Positions 15,851-23,075 of a DNA stretch of 31,949 nt are shown piece by piece. Every line of letters begins with the position of its first letter. Position 1 is the stretch's first letter. The stretch comes from Flavobacteriales bacterium UBA1112 (GTDB lineage: Bacteria; Bacteroidota; Bacteroidia; Flavobacteriales_D; Sanyastnellaceae). The notes beneath the pieces are model-generated. The model saw only the letters and a list, made by a program, of their open reading frames with translations, searched no databases and was not told where the DNA came from. The stretch covers positions 1 to 31,949 of the forward strand of contig DCBH01000076.1 in the NCBI GenBank assembly GCA_002313415.1. The letters run 5' to 3'. A program made the position numbers and the translations under genes.

Positions 15851-16720
15851 ATGAAAGGAATTGTTCTCGCTGGTGGTAGTGGCACGCGCCTTTGGCCCTT
15901 GACGAGGGCAATGAGCAAACAACTGATGCCCATTTACGACAAGCCGATGATTTATCATCCTTTGTCGACGCTCATGATTTCCGGCATTCGAGACATCCTC
16001 ATCATTACAACTCCAGAAGAATCATGGTCATTCAAGCGACTTTTGGGAGATGGCTCAGAACTCGGATGTTCTTTTTCTTACGCAGAGCAAGAGGTTCCCA
16101 ATGGCTTGGCTCAGGCATTTGTTTTGGGCAAGACGTTTATTGGGGACGACAAAGTGGCGCTGGTCCTGGGGGACAACATTTTTTACGGCAAGAGCTTTGG
16201 TCGAATGCTTCGGACACATACGGATCCGGATGGTGCGATAGTATTTGCCTATTACGTTGGTGATCCAGAGAGATATGGGGTGGTGGATTTTGACGGAGAT
16301 GGCCGAGTGTTGAGCATCGAAGAGAAGCCCTCTAAACCGAAGTCCAATTATGCAGTTCCGGGACTGTATTTCTACGACAACGATGTTGTGCAGATTGCGA
16401 GCAACTTGAAGCCCAGCTCACGCGGGGAATACGAAATCACAGATGTCAATCAGGCGTATTTGGATGCGGGTAAACTGAACGTGCGCGTGTTAGACCGTGG
16501 CATGGCGTGGCTGGACACAGGCACCCATGCATCGCTGATGCAAGCTTCGCAATTTGTGCAGGTCATTGAGGACCGTCAAGGGCTCAAAATCGGGTGCTTG
16601 GAAGAAATCGCCTGGCGCATGGGCTTCATCGACGACAATCAGCTTGAGGTCCTTGCACAGCCGCTTTTGAAGAGTGGCTACGGGACGTATCTGTTAGATC
16701 AATTGCGTCGTGGACGATAA
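15851..16720 (+). CDS. rfbA: Glucose-1-phosphate thymidylyltransferase RfbA/RmlA
   Basis: A 289-residue nucleotidyltransferase that makes dTDP-glucose from dTTP and glucose 1-phosphate, the entry to dTDP-rhamnose and related sugars of surface polysaccharides. It starts MKGIVLAGGSGTRLWPLT, the nucleotide-binding signature, followed by SKQLMPIYDKPMIYHPLSTLM (two motifs in one conserved block at about residues 22-42), LVLGDNIFYG, EEKPSKPKSNYAVPGLYFYD and RGMAWLDTGTH. The length matches RmlA. No rfbB, rfbC or rfbD is nearby, so it sits alone between an exporter and an isoprenoid gene. An upstream in-frame TTG at 15827 overlaps the exporter stop, but the ATG at 15851 gives the family N-terminus. 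Confidence 0.96.
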   Translation: MKGIVLAGGSGTRLWPLTRAMSKQLMPIYDKPMIYHPLSTLMISGIRDILIITTPEESWSFKRLLGDGSELGCSFSYAEQEVPNGLAQAFVLGKTFIGDDKVALVLGDNIFYGKSFGRMLRTHTDPDGAIVFAYYVGDPERYGVVDFDGDGRVLSIEEKPSKPKSNYAVPGLYFYDNDVVQIASNLKPSSRGEYEITDVNQAYLDAGKLNVRVLDRGMAWLDTGTHASLMQASQFVQVIEDRQGLKIGCLEEIAWRMGFIDDNQLEVLAQPLLKSGYGTYLLDQLRRGR

Positions 16721-16765
16721 GCGAATGGGCCAAATGTTTTGAACCACTTTTGACTTTTCATCTCC

Positions 16766-17764
16766 ATGAGTTTAACTGCATCTGAAGCGCGCTGGCGCGA
16801 CGCCTTTGAGGGTTCCATCAAGAACTTTCTTCAAGGCTATCCACAGGGTTCTGCTGATGAGCTATACGACCCCATCCATTATCTCATTTCCCTAGGAGGA
16901 AAGCGCATTAGGCCTATTCTTGCACTTGCTGCTTGCGAGGCGGAAGGGGGACAGCTTGAGGCGGCAATGCCCGTGGCGATGGCGGTGGAGTTGTTCCACA
17001 ATTTCACATTGATGCACGACGACATCATGGACGAAGCTCCCCTTCGTCGTGGTCGCCCTACTGTTCATACCAAGTGGTCGGAAAACGTGGCCATCTTGTC
17101 GGGAGATGTGATGTATACCCTTGCAATGACGGCTTTGGAAGGCACTCCGTCCTCGGCATTGAAAGAGGTACTCCGTCAGTTTAACGAGACGTCCAAGGAG
17201 GTTTGTGAGGGTCAGCAGAGCGACATGGCCTTCGAGGTGAGAGACAACGTGACAGTGGACGAATATTTGAAGATGATCAGATTGAAGACATCGGTTTTGC
17301 TGGCGGCATCTGCAGCAATGGGAGCAAGTGCAGCAGGAGCTTCGCCTGAACGTGTCGAGGCATGGTATCAATACGGTGTCAATGTCGGTCTCGCATTTCA
17401 AATTCAGGACGATTTCTTAGACACTTTTGGTGAGAGTGATTCTACGGGAAAGCAAGTCGGGGGAGACATCTTGTCAGACAAGAAGACCTTGTTGTGGTTG
17501 ACAACACAAGCTCACCCGGCTGGACGCGAAGCGTTGGCACCGTGGCTGGGAATTCACCCTGCGTCAGGTTCTGAACAAGGGGAAGCCAAAATATCAGCAG
17601 TTCGGGCAGCCATGATTGCCACAGGAGCAGATGCAGAGGCGCAGCGCCGCATGTCCCAACACATCGAGGAAGCGATTTCTGCCTTGGGTAAGCTCAAACT
17701 GTCTCCAGAAACAGCGAGCTGGTTTGAAGGCCTTGCTCGGCACGTGGTTTCAAGGAGTCACTGA
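16766..17764 (+). CDS. Short-chain polyprenyl diphosphate synthase (FPP/GGPP synthase type)
   Basis: A 332-residue trans-prenyltransferase that condenses isopentenyl diphosphate onto an allylic diphosphate. GGKRIRPILALAA binds the diphosphate. The first Asp-rich motif DDIMD is at residues 85-89, followed by RRGRPTVH, and the second, QIQDDFLD, has Asp215, 216 and 219. A phenylalanine five residues before the first motif is a feature that limits chain length in several geranylgeranyl diphosphate synthases, so a C15-C20 product is likely but not proven. No other isoprenoid genes are adjacent. The length is normal. It starts 45 bases after rfbA and ends 71 bases before the sucA start. Confidence 0.9.
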   Translation: MSLTASEARWRDAFEGSIKNFLQGYPQGSADELYDPIHYLISLGGKRIRPILALAACEAEGGQLEAAMPVAMAVELFHNFTLMHDDIMDEAPLRRGRPTVHTKWSENVAILSGDVMYTLAMTALEGTPSSALKEVLRQFNETSKEVCEGQQSDMAFEVRDNVTVDEYLKMIRLKTSVLLAASAAMGASAAGASPERVEAWYQYGVNVGLAFQIQDDFLDTFGESDSTGKQVGGDILSDKKTLLWLTTQAHPAGREALAPWLGIHPASGSEQGEAKISAVRAAMIATGADAEAQRRMSQHIEEAISALGKLKLSPETASWFEGLARHVVSRSH

Positions 17765-17779
17765 TTCCAATTGCATTCC

Positions 17780-17810
17780 TTTGGGGGTCCCTCGGGCAGG
17801 CTTATCTTTG
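17780..17810 (+). promoter_or_regulatory. Candidate Bacteroidota promoter for sucAB
   Basis: TTTG (17780-17783) and TATCTTTG (17803-17810) are separated by 19 bases. This agrees with the Bacteroidota primary-sigma consensus TTTG (-33) and TAnnTTTG (-7) in both elements and spacing. Transcription would begin near 17815, about 20 bases before the preferred sucA ATG at 17836. This is the best promoter match in the window. Confidence 0.6.
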
Positions 17811-17835
17811 GTTGTGCTAAATGCTTCATGTCCTC

Positions 17836-20556
17836 ATGGACCCACTTTCATTTCTGAGTAACGCAGAACCAGGCGCACTCGAAAACCTATACAATCGCTA
17901 TTTGTCGGACCCCGAATCGGTGGATCGCACGTGGCGGCTTTTTTTTGCCGGCTTTGATTTGAGTCGTACGACCTTCGGTGACGAAGTGTCCTCTCCTGCG
18001 ACCTTGAAAGAGTTCAAGGTTCTTGATTTGATTCACGGTTATCGTACAAGGGGTCATTTGTTTACCCAAACCAACCCGGTTCGTGAGCGTCGAACGTATA
18101 CCCCGACCTTGGCGCTTGAGAATTTTGGCCTCTCCGCGGCAGACCTTGATACGATTTTCCAAGCGGGCAATGAGGTGGGAATTGGCGCTGCAAAACTTAG
18201 AGACATCATTGCCCATCTGGAATTGACCTACTGTCACTCCATCGGCATCGAGTACATGTACATCCGAGAGCCTGACCGTCTGAAGTGGATTCGTGAGCAC
18301 ATCGAATTGGCCAACAGACCAAGACTGGATGCGGAAGGCCGCAAGCACGTCTTGAAGAAAATCAGCCAAGCGACCTTGTTCGAGGAATTCCTTCAGAAAA
18401 AGTTTGTGGGTCAAAAGCGGTTTTCTTTGGAGGGAGGCGAGAGCTTGATTCCAGCGTTGGATGCTTTGATAGAAACAGGTACGACACGTGGCGTACGAGA
18501 AGTGGTTGTTGGCATGGCCCATCGTGGTCGCTTGAGCACGCTGGCGCACATTTTGGGCAAACCTTACGCCAACATTCTTTGTGAGTTCGAGGGCAAAGCT
18601 TACGACGGCGCAGGGTTGTTTGACGGCGATGTCAAGTACCATCTGGGTTACTCGCGTAAACAAATTGCAGATACTGGGGAAGAGGTGACCATCACCTTGG
18701 CCCCCAATCCCTCTCACCTCGAAGCCGTTGATCCTGTCGTGGAAGGCATCGCTCGCGCACGAATTGATGCCAGAGATGGGGATGAATCGAGTGTCCTGCC
18801 CATTTTGATTCATGGTGATGCAGCCGTTGCGGGTCAGGGGGTGGTGTATGAAGTGACACAAATGGCGGGCCTCGACGGTTATCGCACGGGGGGTACGGTT
18901 CACATCGTAGTGAATAACCAAGTGGGCTTCACCACCAATTACCTAGACGCTCGAACTTCAACTTATTGCACGGATGTTGCCAAAGTCACGCAGTCTCTGG
19001 TATTTCATGTCAATGCAGATGACGTGGAAGCAGTGGTTCAGGTCATGAAAATTGCATTGGAATATCGACAAACATTTCATCGCGACGTTTTCATTGACCT
19101 CTTGGGCTACCGCAAATACGGTCACAATGAAGGCGACGAACCCAAATTCACACAGCCCAAATTGTACAAGGCCATCGCCGCTCACCAATCTCCGAGGGAT
19201 ATCTATCTCCAACGTCTTTTAAAAGACGGCTCTGTCAATGCTGATGAGGCCGAAGCCATGAAGGAAGAGTTGCTTGGTAAGATGGAAAAGGGGTTTACTC
19301 AGTCAAAGACCATGGCATTGTCAGTGGTTGACGATTTTCTCAGTGAACTGTGGGAAGGCTATCGTCCCGCTCGAGATGGAGAATTGACTTCTTCGCCTGT
19401 TACAAGTGTGGCGGAGAAGGAGTTGAATGAACTTGCCGTAGCCATGAACACCCTGCCTGAGGGTCTCAAGTTTTTCCGTAAAGTCAAGAAGTTGATGAAT
19501 GACCGTCTGGGAATGGTGGAGCGAGACCAATTGGATTGGGCCATGGGAGAAATGCTTGCCTACGGCAGCCTGTTGATGGAAGGTCATCCTGTACGTTTGA
19601 GTGGTCAGGATGTGGAGCGAGGCACATTCTCGCATCGCCACGCTGTTTTGAAGACCGAAGACGCGGAGGACGAGCTGATTTTGCTCAACAATCTGGCGGA
19701 AGAACAAGCTCAGATGGCTGTATACAACAGTCATTTGTCGGAATACGCCGTGAGCGGGTTTGAATACGGTTACGCGTTTGCCAACCCCAACGGATTGACC
19801 ATCTGGGAGGCACAGTTTGGTGATTTCAACAATGGGGCCCAAATCATGTGGGATCAATTTCTCTGCGCAGGTGAAGACAAATGGCGAACCATGAATGGGC
19901 TGACTTTGTTGCTTCCCCACGGTTACGAAGGGATGGGGTCGGAGCACAGCAGTGGGCGCATGGAGCGTTTTCTTCAAATGGGTTCGGGAGACAACATCAT
20001 TGTGGCCAATTGCACTACTCCGGCCAACATGTTTCATGTTTTGCGCCGCCAGGTTCACCGCCCATTTCGCAAGCCATTGGTGGTTTTCACACCAAAAAAG
20101 TTGCTTCGCTACCCCAAAGCAGTGTCTTCCCTGACGGATTTTTCCAATGGAGGATTCCAAGAGGTCATCGACGATGTGAACGGCATGAAAGGAGCAGAGA
20201 CGGTGGTGCTGTGCTCTGGAAAGATTTATTACGATTTGCTCGAAAAGTTTGAAGACCGCGTGCCCAAGAATATGGCTGTTATCCGTGTAGAACAACTTCA
20301 TCCTTTTCCTGCGGAGGCATTGTCTGCGGTCATCAAGCGGCAATCTAAAAATGCCAAACTTGTGTGGTTTCAAGAGGAACCGAGAAACATGGGAGCTTGG
20401 ACGTTCATGAACGAACACATGGCCCTCCATGACTTGGGGAACATGCAATACGTTGGCCGGAGTGTGAGTGCAAGTCCCGCATCGGGTTCCCCGGCGGTAC
20501 ATTTAAAGCGTCACGACGCCTTGCTCGACAAGGTGGTAGCGATGGCAAAATTTTGA
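17836..20556 (+). CDS. sucA: 2-oxoglutarate dehydrogenase E1 component
   Basis: A 906-residue thiamine-diphosphate enzyme that decarboxylates 2-oxoglutarate in the TCA cycle and passes the succinyl group to the E2 lipoyl arm. The N-terminus (MDPLSFLSNAEPGALENLYN) resembles Bacteroidota SucA. GMAHRGRLSTLAHILGKP, PNPSHLEAVDPVVEG, IHGDAAVAGQGVVYE with a following VNNQVGF (ThDP/metal site), YRKYGHNEGDEP, LLPHGYEGMGSEHSSGRMER and VWFQEEPRNMGAW are all conserved E1o blocks. I choose the ATG at 17836; another in-frame ATG lies at 17821, which would add five residues. sucB follows after 28 bases, so the two form an operon, with a good promoter at 17780-17810. Confidence 0.97.
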   Translation: MDPLSFLSNAEPGALENLYNRYLSDPESVDRTWRLFFAGFDLSRTTFGDEVSSPATLKEFKVLDLIHGYRTRGHLFTQTNPVRERRTYTPTLALENFGLSAADLDTIFQAGNEVGIGAAKLRDIIAHLELTYCHSIGIEYMYIREPDRLKWIREHIELANRPRLDAEGRKHVLKKISQATLFEEFLQKKFVGQKRFSLEGGESLIPALDALIETGTTRGVREVVVGMAHRGRLSTLAHILGKPYANILCEFEGKAYDGAGLFDGDVKYHLGYSRKQIADTGEEVTITLAPNPSHLEAVDPVVEGIARARIDARDGDESSVLPILIHGDAAVAGQGVVYEVTQMAGLDGYRTGGTVHIVVNNQVGFTTNYLDARTSTYCTDVAKVTQSLVFHVNADDVEAVVQVMKIALEYRQTFHRDVFIDLLGYRKYGHNEGDEPKFTQPKLYKAIAAHQSPRDIYLQRLLKDGSVNADEAEAMKEELLGKMEKGFTQSKTMALSVVDDFLSELWEGYRPARDGELTSSPVTSVAEKELNELAVAMNTLPEGLKFFRKVKKLMNDRLGMVERDQLDWAMGEMLAYGSLLMEGHPVRLSGQDVERGTFSHRHAVLKTEDAEDELILLNNLAEEQAQMAVYNSHLSEYAVSGFEYGYAFANPNGLTIWEAQFGDFNNGAQIMWDQFLCAGEDKWRTMNGLTLLLPHGYEGMGSEHSSGRMERFLQMGSGDNIIVANCTTPANMFHVLRRQVHRPFRKPLVVFTPKKLLRYPKAVSSLTDFSNGGFQEVIDDVNGMKGAETVVLCSGKIYYDLLEKFEDRVPKNMAVIRVEQLHPFPAEALSAVIKRQSKNAKLVWFQEEPRNMGAWTFMNEHMALHDLGNMQYVGRSVSASPASGSPAVHLKRHDALLDKVVAMAKF

Positions 20557-20584
20557 ACCAACCTGACCCATCAACGACATCATC

Positions 20585-21904
20585 ATGCCGATTTTAGAAA
20601 TGAAAGTCCCCAGTCCCGGAGAGAGCATATCTGAAGTGGAAATTGCCGCTTGGCTGGTATCCGATGGGGACTACGTTGACAAAGATCAAGCCATTGCAGA
20701 GGTCGATTCTGACAAAGCAACCCTCGAATTGCCAGCGGAAGCAGCGGGGACAATCACCCTGAAAGCAGAGGAAGGTGATGCCGTGGCTGTGGGAGAAGTG
20801 TGCTGTTTGATCGATACAGATGCTTCGCGTCCAGACGGTGCAGAAGCGCCATCGGAAGAAGTTGTGAGCGATTCGAATGTGGAGAATGCGTCTGCGCCCG
20901 CACCTGCGCCCACACCTTCGCCGGCACCTGCACCGTCACCTGTGCCCACTTCCGTAGCACCGCCCGCACCCTCACCTCAAACAGTTCAGTCCCCAAGCAG
21001 CCACGCCAAAGGACATGCGTCTCCTGCCGCTAGAAAAGCCATGGCAGATGCCGGTTTGCCCACGGGCTCAATCAAAGGATCAGGACGCGATGGCCGCATT
21101 CTGAAGCAGGATGTAATCGCTGCTTTGGCTGCTGGCTTTGATGCGAGCAATGTGCGGTCTGGATGGGAAGGAAGCCGAGATACGAGACGAGAAAAAATGA
21201 GCATGCTGCGCCGTAAAGTGGCAGAGCGACTGGTCTCTGTGAAAAATGAGACCGCCATGCTGACAACATTCAACGAAGTTGACATGAAGCCAGTGATGGA
21301 CTTGCGTAAAAAGTACAAGGACGCGTTCAAAGAACATTTTGGTGTGGGGCTCGGGTTCATGGGATTCTTCACAAAAGCGGTGACGACGGCACTTGCTGAA
21401 TTTCCTGCAATCAATGCCCAAATTGATGGCAAAGAACTCATCTATCACGATTACGCTGATGTATGCATTGCGGTCAGTTCACCCAAGGGGCTGATGGTGC
21501 CTGTGGTTCGCAATGCAGAAACCATGAGCTTGGCAGAAATTGAAGCAGAAATTAAGCGTTTGGCGATTCGGGCACGAGATGGGGAGCTTACGGTTGACGA
21601 GATGCAGGGCGGAACATTTACAATCACGAATGGAGGGGTGTTTGGCTCCATGCTTTCTACCCCAATCATCAATCCTCCCCAAAGTGCGATTCTCGGAATG
21701 CACAACATCGTGGAGCGCCCTGTTGCAATCCTTGGAAAGGTGGAGATACGACCTGTCATGTACGTCGCACTTAGTTACGATCATCGCATTGTCGATGGCA
21801 AGGAGAGCGTGGGCTTCCTCTACATGATTAAGGAAATGATTGAAAACCCGGAAAGAATGCTTTTTGGCGGGAAAACCCCTTCAGAAGTTTTACTTGGCTT
21901 GTGA
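20585..21904 (+). CDS. sucB: 2-oxoglutarate dehydrogenase E2 component (dihydrolipoyl succinyltransferase)
   Basis: A 439-residue core protein of the 2-oxoglutarate dehydrogenase complex. It has a single N-terminal lipoyl domain with the lipoylated lysine in DSDKATLELP (Lys44), an Ala/Pro-rich flexible linker (residues about 104-131), and an E3-binding domain with SPAARKAMADAGL and IKGSGRDGRILKQDV. The C-terminal catalytic acyltransferase domain ends in YDHRIVDGKESVGFL with the active-site pair His400 and Asp404. TFTITNGGVFGSML is also typical of the succinyltransferase. Domain order and length match SucB. It lies directly behind sucA and converges on the cysteine synthase gene, with 30 bases between the stops. 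Confidence 0.97.
   Translation: MPILEMKVPSPGESISEVEIAAWLVSDGDYVDKDQAIAEVDSDKATLELPAEAAGTITLKAEEGDAVAVGEVCCLIDTDASRPDGAEAPSEEVVSDSNVENASAPAPAPTPSPAPAPSPVPTSVAPPAPSPQTVQSPSSHAKGHASPAARKAMADAGLPTGSIKGSGRDGRILKQDVIAALAAGFDASNVRSGWEGSRDTRREKMSMLRRKVAERLVSVKNETAMLTTFNEVDMKPVMDLRKKYKDAFKEHFGVGLGFMGFFTKAVTTALAEFPAINAQIDGKELIYHDYADVCIAVSSPKGLMVPVVRNAETMSLAEIEAEIKRLAIRARDGELTVDEMQGGTFTITNGGVFGSMLSTPIINPPQSAILGMHNIVERPVAILGKVEIRPVMYVALSYDHRIVDGKESVGFLYMIKEMIENPERMLFGGKTPSEVLLGL
20894..20977 (+). repeat. Ala-Pro linker repeat inside sucB
   Basis: A GC-rich, imperfectly repeated stretch of gcacct/gcgccc-like units encodes an alternating Ala-Pro/Ser-Pro linker between the lipoyl and E3-binding domains. 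Such linkers let the lipoyl arm swing between active sites in E2 proteins. The number of repeats may vary between relatives. Confidence 0.7.
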
Positions 21905-21934
21905 TTCATGGCGCCATGGCCATGTCCAACAGAA

Positions 21935-22864
21935 TCATGGCATGAGGCGCTGAACGACCTCTTTGTATTTGGTTGCGTCGTCAGCGAGCACAGTGACGAT
22001 TACCCCTTCTTCCAATTCTTCGGCAAGCTGCACAGCACCTGCAAGATTTGCAGCTGCAGACGGACTGACGAGAAGACCTTCTTCCTTCGCGACGCGCCGA
22101 AGCATGGCGTTGCTTGCTTCGGCGTCAACCAAACGAGTTTCGTCAGGAATTGTAGCGTCAAAAATCTTGGGGGCACCAGATGTTTCTAAGTGTTTCCAGC
22201 CTTCGAAGCCATGCGGGTCAGTGCCTGGCTGAAGTGCGACAAGTTGAATGTTCTCGTTGAATTCTTTCAGTCGGCGCCCCGTTCCAACAAACGTCCCCGT
22301 CGTTCCCAGACCAGCTACGAAATGCGTGACGCGCCGGTTTGTCTCTTCCCACAATTCGACTCCTGTATGATTGTAGTGCGCCATCCAATTCGCGTCGTTG
22401 CTGTATTGGTCGACAAAGTGGTATTTGTCAGGACGACGTTGTGCCAAATCTCGTGCAGCACATTTTGACTCATCTGTTTGTCCAATCGGACTCGTTAAAA
22501 TGAGATTCACACCCAAAGACTTAAAAATGTGCATTCGTTCCTTCGAGACATTTTCAGGGATACACAAAGTCACAGGGATGCCTGCAGCTGCCGAGAAAAT
22601 GGCATAGGCAAGCCCTGTGTTTCCATAGGAGGTGTCGATCAAACTTTTTCCTTGGAGGGCCCCTGAGGCCAAAGCATTGTGAAGAATACTGATTGCAGGT
22701 CGGGCCTTAATGCTGCCACCAAATTGCTGCCACTCAAGTTTGGCATAAATCTCCACTTTGGGTTTGGGACTTAGGCGCAGCATGGGGTGAAGTGGAGTGT
22801 TTCCCACGTGCCAACGGAGCTCGTCGATCGCGTTCAGTCTGGGGTCGAGTATGGGTGTGGTCAT
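21935..22864 (-). CDS. cysM: Cysteine synthase, CysK/CysM family (PLP-dependent)
   Basis: A 309-residue fold-type II PLP enzyme, expected to form L-cysteine from an activated serine (O-acetylserine or relative) and sulfide. HVGNTPL is the family N-terminal motif. The PLP lysine is Lys53 in FGGSIKARPA, the substrate loop reads DTSYGNTGLA where most relatives have TSGNTG, and GLGTTGTFVGTGRRLKE is the phosphate-binding segment. The choice of cysM over cysK is tentative. The six-cysteine leader ORF just upstream strongly supports a role in cysteine synthesis. I use the ATG at 22864, just before the conserved region. The frame is open upstream to an ATG at 22942 that overlaps the leader ORF stop (ATGA) and reads through the terminator-like hairpin; that extended start cannot be excluded. 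Confidence 0.85.
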   Translation of the reverse strand: MTTPILDPRLNAIDELRWHVGNTPLHPMLRLSPKPKVEIYAKLEWQQFGGSIKARPAISILHNALASGALQGKSLIDTSYGNTGLAYAIFSAAAGIPVTLCIPENVSKERMHIFKSLGVNLILTSPIGQTDESKCAARDLAQRRPDKYHFVDQYSNDANWMAHYNHTGVELWEETNRRVTHFVAGLGTTGTFVGTGRRLKEFNENIQLVALQPGTDPHGFEGWKHLETSGAPKIFDATIPDETRLVDAEASNAMLRRVAKEEGLLVSPSAAANLAGAVQLAEELEEGVIVTVLADDATKYKEVVQRLMP

Positions 22865-22881
22865 TCCAGTTTGGGTAAATG

Positions 22882-22912
22882 AAGAAGCCCTCGTTACGAA
22901 CGAGGGCTTCTT
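22882..22912 (-). terminator. Terminator-like hairpin in the cysteine synthase leader
   Basis: A perfect 14-bp inverted repeat (22882-22895 and 22899-22912) with a 3-base loop. On the minus strand it is followed by TTCTTCATTT-like sequence running into the arm end and beyond, which suits an intrinsic terminator in that direction; the plus strand is followed by GGGG and does not suit one. The hairpin ends 17 bases before the cysM ATG at 22864, too close to leave room for a separate promoter. It must therefore lie in the cysM mRNA leader, where it can act as an attenuator, besides ending rodA transcripts. Confidence 0.75.
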
Positions 22913-22965
22913 GGGGTTACACGTCTTTGAGAATGTTGTCATTCACGCATGCGCAAGAAGGCCCT
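22903..22965 (-). promoter_or_regulatory. Candidate antiterminator pairing of the cysM attenuator
   Basis: On the minus strand, AGGGCCUUCUUG (22965 down to 22954) can pair with CAAGAAGCCCU (22913 down to 22903), the 5' arm of the terminator hairpin, forming 11 base pairs with one bulged C. Forming this pair would prevent the terminator. The two segments are near-direct repeats on the plus strand (AAGAAGGCCCT and AAGAAGCCCT). Between them lie a small GAATG/CATTC hairpin (22931-22944) and a CGCATGCG palindrome (22946-22953). Confidence 0.6.
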
Positions 22966-23013
22966 GTCCAATGGACAGCAGCAACAGCAGCACGCAATCT
23001 TTTGAAATGACAT
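22939..23013 (-). CDS. Cysteine-rich leader peptide (24 aa, six consecutive Cys codons)
   Basis: A short ORF reading MSFQKIACCCCCCPLDRAF and then LRMRE, stop at 22939-22941. The cysteine codons (22975-22992) are TGC TGC TGT TGC TGC TGT. The frame stays open upstream, and an alternative ATG at 23079, overlapping the rodA stop as ATGA, would give 46 residues. The product itself probably has no function: a run of codons for the end product just before a hairpin, an antiterminator and a terminator is the signature of ribosome-mediated attenuation. A ribosome slowed by low Cys-tRNA would leave the antiterminator free and allow cysM transcription. Polycysteine upstream ORFs controlling cysteine genes are known in mycobacteria; I do not know of one described in Bacteroidota. 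A promoter could be TTCTTTTG (23032 down to 23025), one base off consensus. Confidence 0.7.
   Translation of the reverse strand: MSFQKIACCCCCCPLDRAFLRMRE
22964..22978 (-). promoter_or_regulatory. Hairpin overlapping the last Cys codons (pause/1:2-type hairpin)
   Basis: CTGTCCA and TGGACAG form a 7-bp inverted repeat around one base. Its 5' arm includes part of the last two cysteine codons of the leader ORF, and its 3' arm abuts the antiterminator segment. A ribosome held on the early Cys codons would cover the 5' arm, as the 1:2 hairpin of classic amino-acid attenuators requires. Confidence 0.5.
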
Positions 23014-23062
23014 TAATCCAAGTTCAAAAGAAACACCGTCAATTCCAAATGGCGTTTTGGAA
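22998..23062 (-). repeat. Two further inverted repeats between rodA and the leader ORF
   Basis: TCTTTTGAA (22998-23006) and TTCAAAAGA (23023-23031) form a 9-bp inverted repeat with a 16-base loop that includes the leader ATG at 23011-23013. TTCCAAA (23043-23049) and TTTGGAA (23056-23062) form a perfect 7-bp stem with a 6-base loop, 14 bases after the rodA stop. The second could be a weak terminator or processing site at the end of the mre-rodA transcript. The first could sequester the leader start. Confidence 0.4.
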
Positions 23063-23075
23063 CAACCTGTAAAAT

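Noticed and set aside
17887..18921. A 344-codon open frame on the minus strand
   Set aside because: Antisense to sucA, whose protein is conserved across this whole region. The open frame is a by-product of sucA codon use.
19321..20502. A 393-codon open frame on the minus strand
   Set aside because: Also antisense to conserved sucA sequence, with no domain features of its own.
22975..22992. Cys run explained only as a CAG-type trinucleotide repeat
   Set aside because: The plus strand does look like an imperfect CAG repeat, so chance is possible. However, the mixed TGC/TGT codons, the in-frame start and stop, and the adjacent competing hairpins before a cysteine gene make an attenuator the better explanation.
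22797..23072. A 91-codon plus-strand frame across the rodA-cysM gap
   Set aside because: It runs antisense over the cysM start and the inverted repeats and resembles no protein; the gap is explained better by the minus-strand leader.
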